From: an uncultured Aquimarina sp.
Lineage (GTDB): Bacteria; Bacteroidota; Bacteroidia; Flavobacteriales; Flavobacteriaceae
Length of the DNA: 34,970 nucleotides
Assembly: GCF_947492965.1 (NCBI RefSeq)
Contig: NZ_CANLOZ010000020.1
Location: forward strand, 1 to 34,970
Direction of reading: 5' to 3'
Shown here: positions 32,569 through 34,970 of the stretch, piece after piece
Layout: every line of letters starts with the position of its first letter
Position numbering within the stretch: position 1 is the first letter of the stretch
Made by a program: the position numbers and the translations under genes
Notes under the pieces: model-generated
The model's input: the letters and a program-made list of their open reading frames with translations, nothing else
Told to the model about the DNA's origin: nothing
Database searches by the model: none

Positions 32569-33180
32569 ATGAGTCTATTTAGAAGATTATTTTCCTCGAA
32601 ATCTAAATCAGACCAAAAGAGTAAGGAGCGACATGCTGAAGATCGCAGTAAATATATGCCTGAAATCAACCTACCTGTTGATGAAAGCTTTATGATAAAC
32701 TTTAAAAGGAATGGTGGTAAATTCCTTTATTGCGATAGTGATGATGAAGTTCTTGATTCTTTTGACAAGATCCTTTTAGAAAATGATTGGTATGAAAAAG
32801 ATGTTTGCTGTTTTGATATTGGATTAGAACATAAGTTTTCAGGATTTAACCTCAATTATATCAAGAAATCACCCGCTTCATTTTTTTTCGCCACATGTGA
32901 ATATTTGATTGCAGATAGTGGCGCAATTCTAGTTTCCTCTAATCAGCTTAGAGAAAAGAAACTAACAGAATTACCAGATGATTTTATAATACTAGCATCA
33001 ACAAGTCAATTAGTTAATAGTATTGGCGAAGGTTTAAAAGGAATAAAAGAGAAAAATAAAAACGCTATTCCTTCTAATATCACTACCATAAAAAACTTCG
33101 AACCGCAAAAAGAAAAAGACTTCTTAAGTTACGGAAGTAGCTCAAAAAATCTATATTTGCTGCTGTTGGAAGATTTATAA
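32569..33180 (+). CDS. LUD-domain protein (LutC/YkgG-like)
   Basis: 203 residues. A basic, disordered N-terminus (MSLFRRLFSSKSKSDQKSKE) is followed by the LUD fold, with YLIADSGAILVSSNQ (the TG/DSG-I-V segment of the family) and a C-terminal part of the lactate-utilisation LutC type (AIPSNITTIKNFEP). LutC-type proteins work with LutA and LutB in lactate oxidation, but neither is present here. The place between ftsH and cdsA is conserved in many Bacteroidota from my general knowledge, suggesting a different housekeeping role. One base separates it from cdsA. Confidence 0.85.
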   Translation: MSLFRRLFSSKSKSDQKSKERHAEDRSKYMPEINLPVDESFMINFKRNGGKFLYCDSDDEVLDSFDKILLENDWYEKDVCCFDIGLEHKFSGFNLNYIKKSPASFFFATCEYLIADSGAILVSSNQLREKKLTELPDDFIILASTSQLVNSIGEGLKGIKEKNKNAIPSNITTIKNFEPQKEKDFLSYGSSSKNLYLLLLEDL

Positions 33181-33181
33181 T

Positions 33182-33991
33182 ATGAAGGAAATACTCACAA
33201 GGTCTTTATCGGGTTTTTTATATATCTCGTTATTATTAATTTCTATTTTCGTTTCTCAATATACCTTCATTGGAGTGTTCGTGATCTTTGGGATTATCTG
33301 CTTATATGAATTTCAAAAATTAATTCATTTAAAAAACACTTGGTTATATCTTGTGTTTATTGGTTTTCTTTTATTATTTCATATTCCTGCTTTAAAAATT
33401 CCAATATGGGTCCCTTTAATTGTTTTAGGGCTTACCATAATCACTCAACTATTTTTAGTTAGAGACCTTATTACCATTAGGATCATTCCTATGTTCGAGA
33501 AAAGAAAATATTTTACAAGCATATTTTATCTTATCACATCCATTGTTTTCCTTACTCTTATACCCTGTTATGATGGTATATACAACCCAATTATGATTGC
33601 CGGACCTTTACTAATGATATGGACTAATGATACTTTTGCCTATTTGGTTGGGAAAAACTTTGGAAAACATAAATTACTAGAACGGATATCTCCTAAAAAA
33701 ACAATTGAAGGTTTTATCGGAGGTTTCATTTTTACACTAATAGCTGGTTATTTAATTGCTATATTTTCTAACACCTTATCTATCTATCTTTGGTTGATTA
33801 TAAGTATAATAATGAGTATTTTTGGTACACTAGGAGACCTTATACAATCTAAGTTCAAAAGACAAGCTGGAGTAAAAGATAGTGGTTCTATAATGCCAGG
33901 TCATGGTGGTATTTTTGATCGTTTAGATAGTATTATATTTGCAAGTCCATTTTTATACGCATTTTTACAAATATTAAACCATGTTTCATAA
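33182..33991 (+). CDS. cdsA: Phosphatidate cytidylyltransferase
   Basis: Makes CDP-diacylglycerol from phosphatidate and CTP, the branch point of phospholipid synthesis, in the inner membrane. 269 residues with about eight helices. The CDP signature is near the C-terminus: GDLIQSKFKRQAGVKDSG then MPGHGGIFDRLDS (together about 220-250), with the Asp residues binding Mg. WTNDTFAYLVGKNFGKHKL is also a family hallmark. Starts one base after the LUD stop; its end overlaps psd by 11 bp. Confidence 0.97.
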   Translation: MKEILTRSLSGFLYISLLLISIFVSQYTFIGVFVIFGIICLYEFQKLIHLKNTWLYLVFIGFLLLFHIPALKIPIWVPLIVLGLTIITQLFLVRDLITIRIIPMFEKRKYFTSIFYLITSIVFLTLIPCYDGIYNPIMIAGPLLMIWTNDTFAYLVGKNFGKHKLLERISPKKTIEGFIGGFIFTLIAGYLIAIFSNTLSIYLWLIISIIMSIFGTLGDLIQSKFKRQAGVKDSGSIMPGHGGIFDRLDSIIFASPFLYAFLQILNHVS

Positions 33992-34628
33992 AGAAGGTTA
34001 TAAAATCATAGCAGTAGCCATAGTACTTTTTCTAGGCATTAATGCAGCATCTTATGTTGCAATTCAAATAGACCAATGGATTATTGCCATATTTGCGGTA
34101 ACATTAGTTTTTTTAATATTAATACTACAGTTTTTTCGAAATCCAAAAAGACATACGGATATTAATGACAATACAGTTGTTGCTCCTGTAGATGGAAAAG
34201 TGGTTGTTATTGAAGAAGTATTCGAAAAGGAATACTTTAAAGAAAATAGACTACAGGTATCGATATTTATGTCTCCTATCAACGTTCATGTAACCAGACA
34301 CCCGATTAATGGAAAAGTAGCTTTTAGCAAATACCATCCAGGAAAATACCTTGTTGCATGGCATCCAAAAGCGTCTGAAGAAAATGAACGTACGACTGTA
34401 GTGGTAAAAAACAATTTTGTAGAAGTACTTTACAGACAGATTGCTGGGGCACTTGCAAAAAGAATTGTAAATTATGCGGAGGAAGGCGAAAAAGTTGTTC
34501 AGGGATCCGATAGTGGTTTTATAAAGTTTGGATCCAGAGTAGATGTTTATTTACCGGTAGGAACTGAAGTAAACGTTTCCTTAAATCAAAAAGTAAGAGG
34601 TGGCGAAAGCATTATCGCCAATGTATAA
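33981..34628 (+). CDS. psd: Phosphatidylserine decarboxylase proenzyme
   Basis: Makes phosphatidylethanolamine. 215 residues, the short form. Two hydrophobic N-terminal stretches (IIAVAIVLFLGINAASYVAI, WIIAIFAVTLVFLILILQFF) anchor it. VAPVDGKVVVIEEVF, IFMSPINVHVTRHPINGKV and YHPGKYLVAWHPKASEENER are typical of the short Psd. The cleavage site is Gly184-Ser185 (KFGSRVDVYL), where Ser185 becomes the pyruvoyl group at the head of a 31-residue alpha chain. Overlaps cdsA by 11 bp and is two bases from the ACBP gene. Confidence 0.97.
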   Translation: MFHKEGYKIIAVAIVLFLGINAASYVAIQIDQWIIAIFAVTLVFLILILQFFRNPKRHTDINDNTVVAPVDGKVVVIEEVFEKEYFKENRLQVSIFMSPINVHVTRHPINGKVAFSKYHPGKYLVAWHPKASEENERTTVVVKNNFVEVLYRQIAGALAKRIVNYAEEGEKVVQGSDSGFIKFGSRVDVYLPVGTEVNVSLNQKVRGGESIIANV

Positions 34629-34630
34629 GT

Positions 34631-34897
34631 ATGACCAGCGAGGAATTAAATATTGCTTTCCAAAAGGCTTTTGAAAAAGCCTGTAACACAAAAATTGAAT
34701 TACCTCCTGATGTAATGCTTCATTTTTATGCTTACTATAAGCACGCAACCCATACCGAAGGTTTTTACACACCTTCTGGAGATAGCGAATTAAGAAACGC
34801 CTTCAAACTCAATGCACTCTTTCAGGTAAAAAACCTTACTTCAGAAGAAGCAAAACTTAAATACATAGAACTTGTAAATAAGCATATTACAGATTGA
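34631..34897 (+). CDS. Acyl-CoA-binding protein (ACBP family)
   Basis: 88 residues. The ACBP core is seen in LPPDVMLHFYAYYKHAT (25-41; the YxxYKxAT block, with Lys37 and Tyr33 or Tyr36 as acyl-CoA contacts) and FKLNALFQVKNLTSEEAKLK followed by YIELVNKHI. The middle loop HTEGFYTPSGDSELRNA differs from the DVNTERPG loop of eukaryotic ACBP. Four-helix bundle expected. It binds long-chain acyl-CoA and may deliver it to lipid synthesis; location after psd and cdsA agrees. Ends the operon; terminator follows 44 bp on. Confidence 0.88.
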   Translation: MTSEELNIAFQKAFEKACNTKIELPPDVMLHFYAYYKHATHTEGFYTPSGDSELRNAFKLNALFQVKNLTSEEAKLKYIELVNKHITD

Positions 34898-34918
34898 GTC
34901 GTCCTAAAATAGGTTGAC
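34898..34918. other. Imperfect dyad directly after the ACBP stop
   Basis: GTC-N2-CCTA-AAA-TAGG-N2-GAC forms an imperfect palindrome immediately after the stop codon. The CCTAAAATAGGTTGAC part recalls the terminal repeats of some IS3/IS481-type insertion sequences, but no transposase is in view. It may equally be chance. The window ends 52 bp further on. Confidence 0.2.
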
Positions 34919-34941
34919 AATTTTACAAGATTTTATTTAAT

Positions 34942-34970
34942 CCCTTGAAGCTAGCTTCAAGGGGTTTTTT
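34942..34970 (+). terminator. Rho-independent terminator at the window end
   Basis: A perfect stem CCCTTGAAG / CTTCAAGGG (inner CTAG) followed by G and a T run up to the window edge. It closes the cdsA-psd-ACBP operon. Confidence 0.9.

Noticed and set aside
32569..33180. Lactate utilisation protein LutC
   Set aside because: No LutA or LutB nearby; only the LUD domain is safe to state.
1..34970. CRISPR arrays, tRNA or rRNA genes
   Set aside because: I saw no regular short repeats with spacers, no tRNA cloverleaf and no rRNA stretch.

Overview
The window is an AT-rich stretch of a Bacteroidota chromosome, most likely a marine member of the Flavobacteriaceae. The signs are a surface protein ending in a type IX secretion (T9SS) type A sorting domain, lipoproteins with Bacteroidota-style acidic residues just after the lipobox cysteine, almost no Shine-Dalgarno sequences, and repeated matches to the Bacteroidota -7 promoter box TAnnTTTG a short way upstream of start codons. 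Most genes are core housekeeping genes. I see no rRNA or tRNA gene, CRISPR array, phage module or intact insertion sequence.

Layout, left to right. (1) 1-779: the 3' end of a large repeat-containing T9SS-exported protein, closed by a bidirectional terminator. (2) 860-8369, minus strand: pyruvate carboxylase, a complete TRAP transporter (dctQ-dctM-dctP) whose binding protein resembles the 2-oxo-acid/monocarboxylate type, and yaaA. (3) 8805-10178: an isolated lipoprotein glycoside hydrolase (GH71/GH99-like). (4) 10270-13799: a cold-shock protein, then rluD and a membrane PASTA protein divergent from ddl and coaD. (5) 13847-17249: a lipoprotein with a carbohydrate-binding-like domain followed by the DUF1800/DUF1501 pair, ending at a perfect hairpin. 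(6) 17584-18848: a small secreted protein with an internal duplication and an LCM-type methyltransferase. (7) 18957-21293, minus strand: an overlapping three-gene operon of an Lgt-like membrane protein, a cysteine-rich radical SAM enzyme resembling archaeal tetraether synthase (Tes/MJ0619, COG1964), and a 70-residue two-helix membrane protein. (8) 21385-28223: a SulP anion transporter, an M14 metallopeptidase lipoprotein, an ABC transporter pair, a secreted protein with one CxxCH motif, and a Nudix hydrolase. (9) 28232-30488: pyrE, an SRPBCC protein, birA and rsfS. (10) 30500-34897: ftsH, then a LUD-domain protein, cdsA, psd and an acyl-CoA-binding protein, ending in a terminator at the window edge.

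Functional links: pyruvate carboxylase needs biotinylation, and a BirA lacking a DNA-binding domain is encoded in the same window. The TRAP transporter may feed pyruvate or another small carboxylate to the carboxylase. The cdsA-psd-ACBP group concerns phospholipid synthesis. The Lgt-like/radical SAM/small membrane protein operon is the strongest candidate for an undescribed system. The Lgt-like protein keeps much of the Lgt framework but lacks the catalytic His of the HGG motif, and its partner belongs to a family that joins or alters lipid tails, so a lipid or lipoprotein-anchor modification is a reasonable hypothesis. All functional statements are from reading the sequence; no database search was run.
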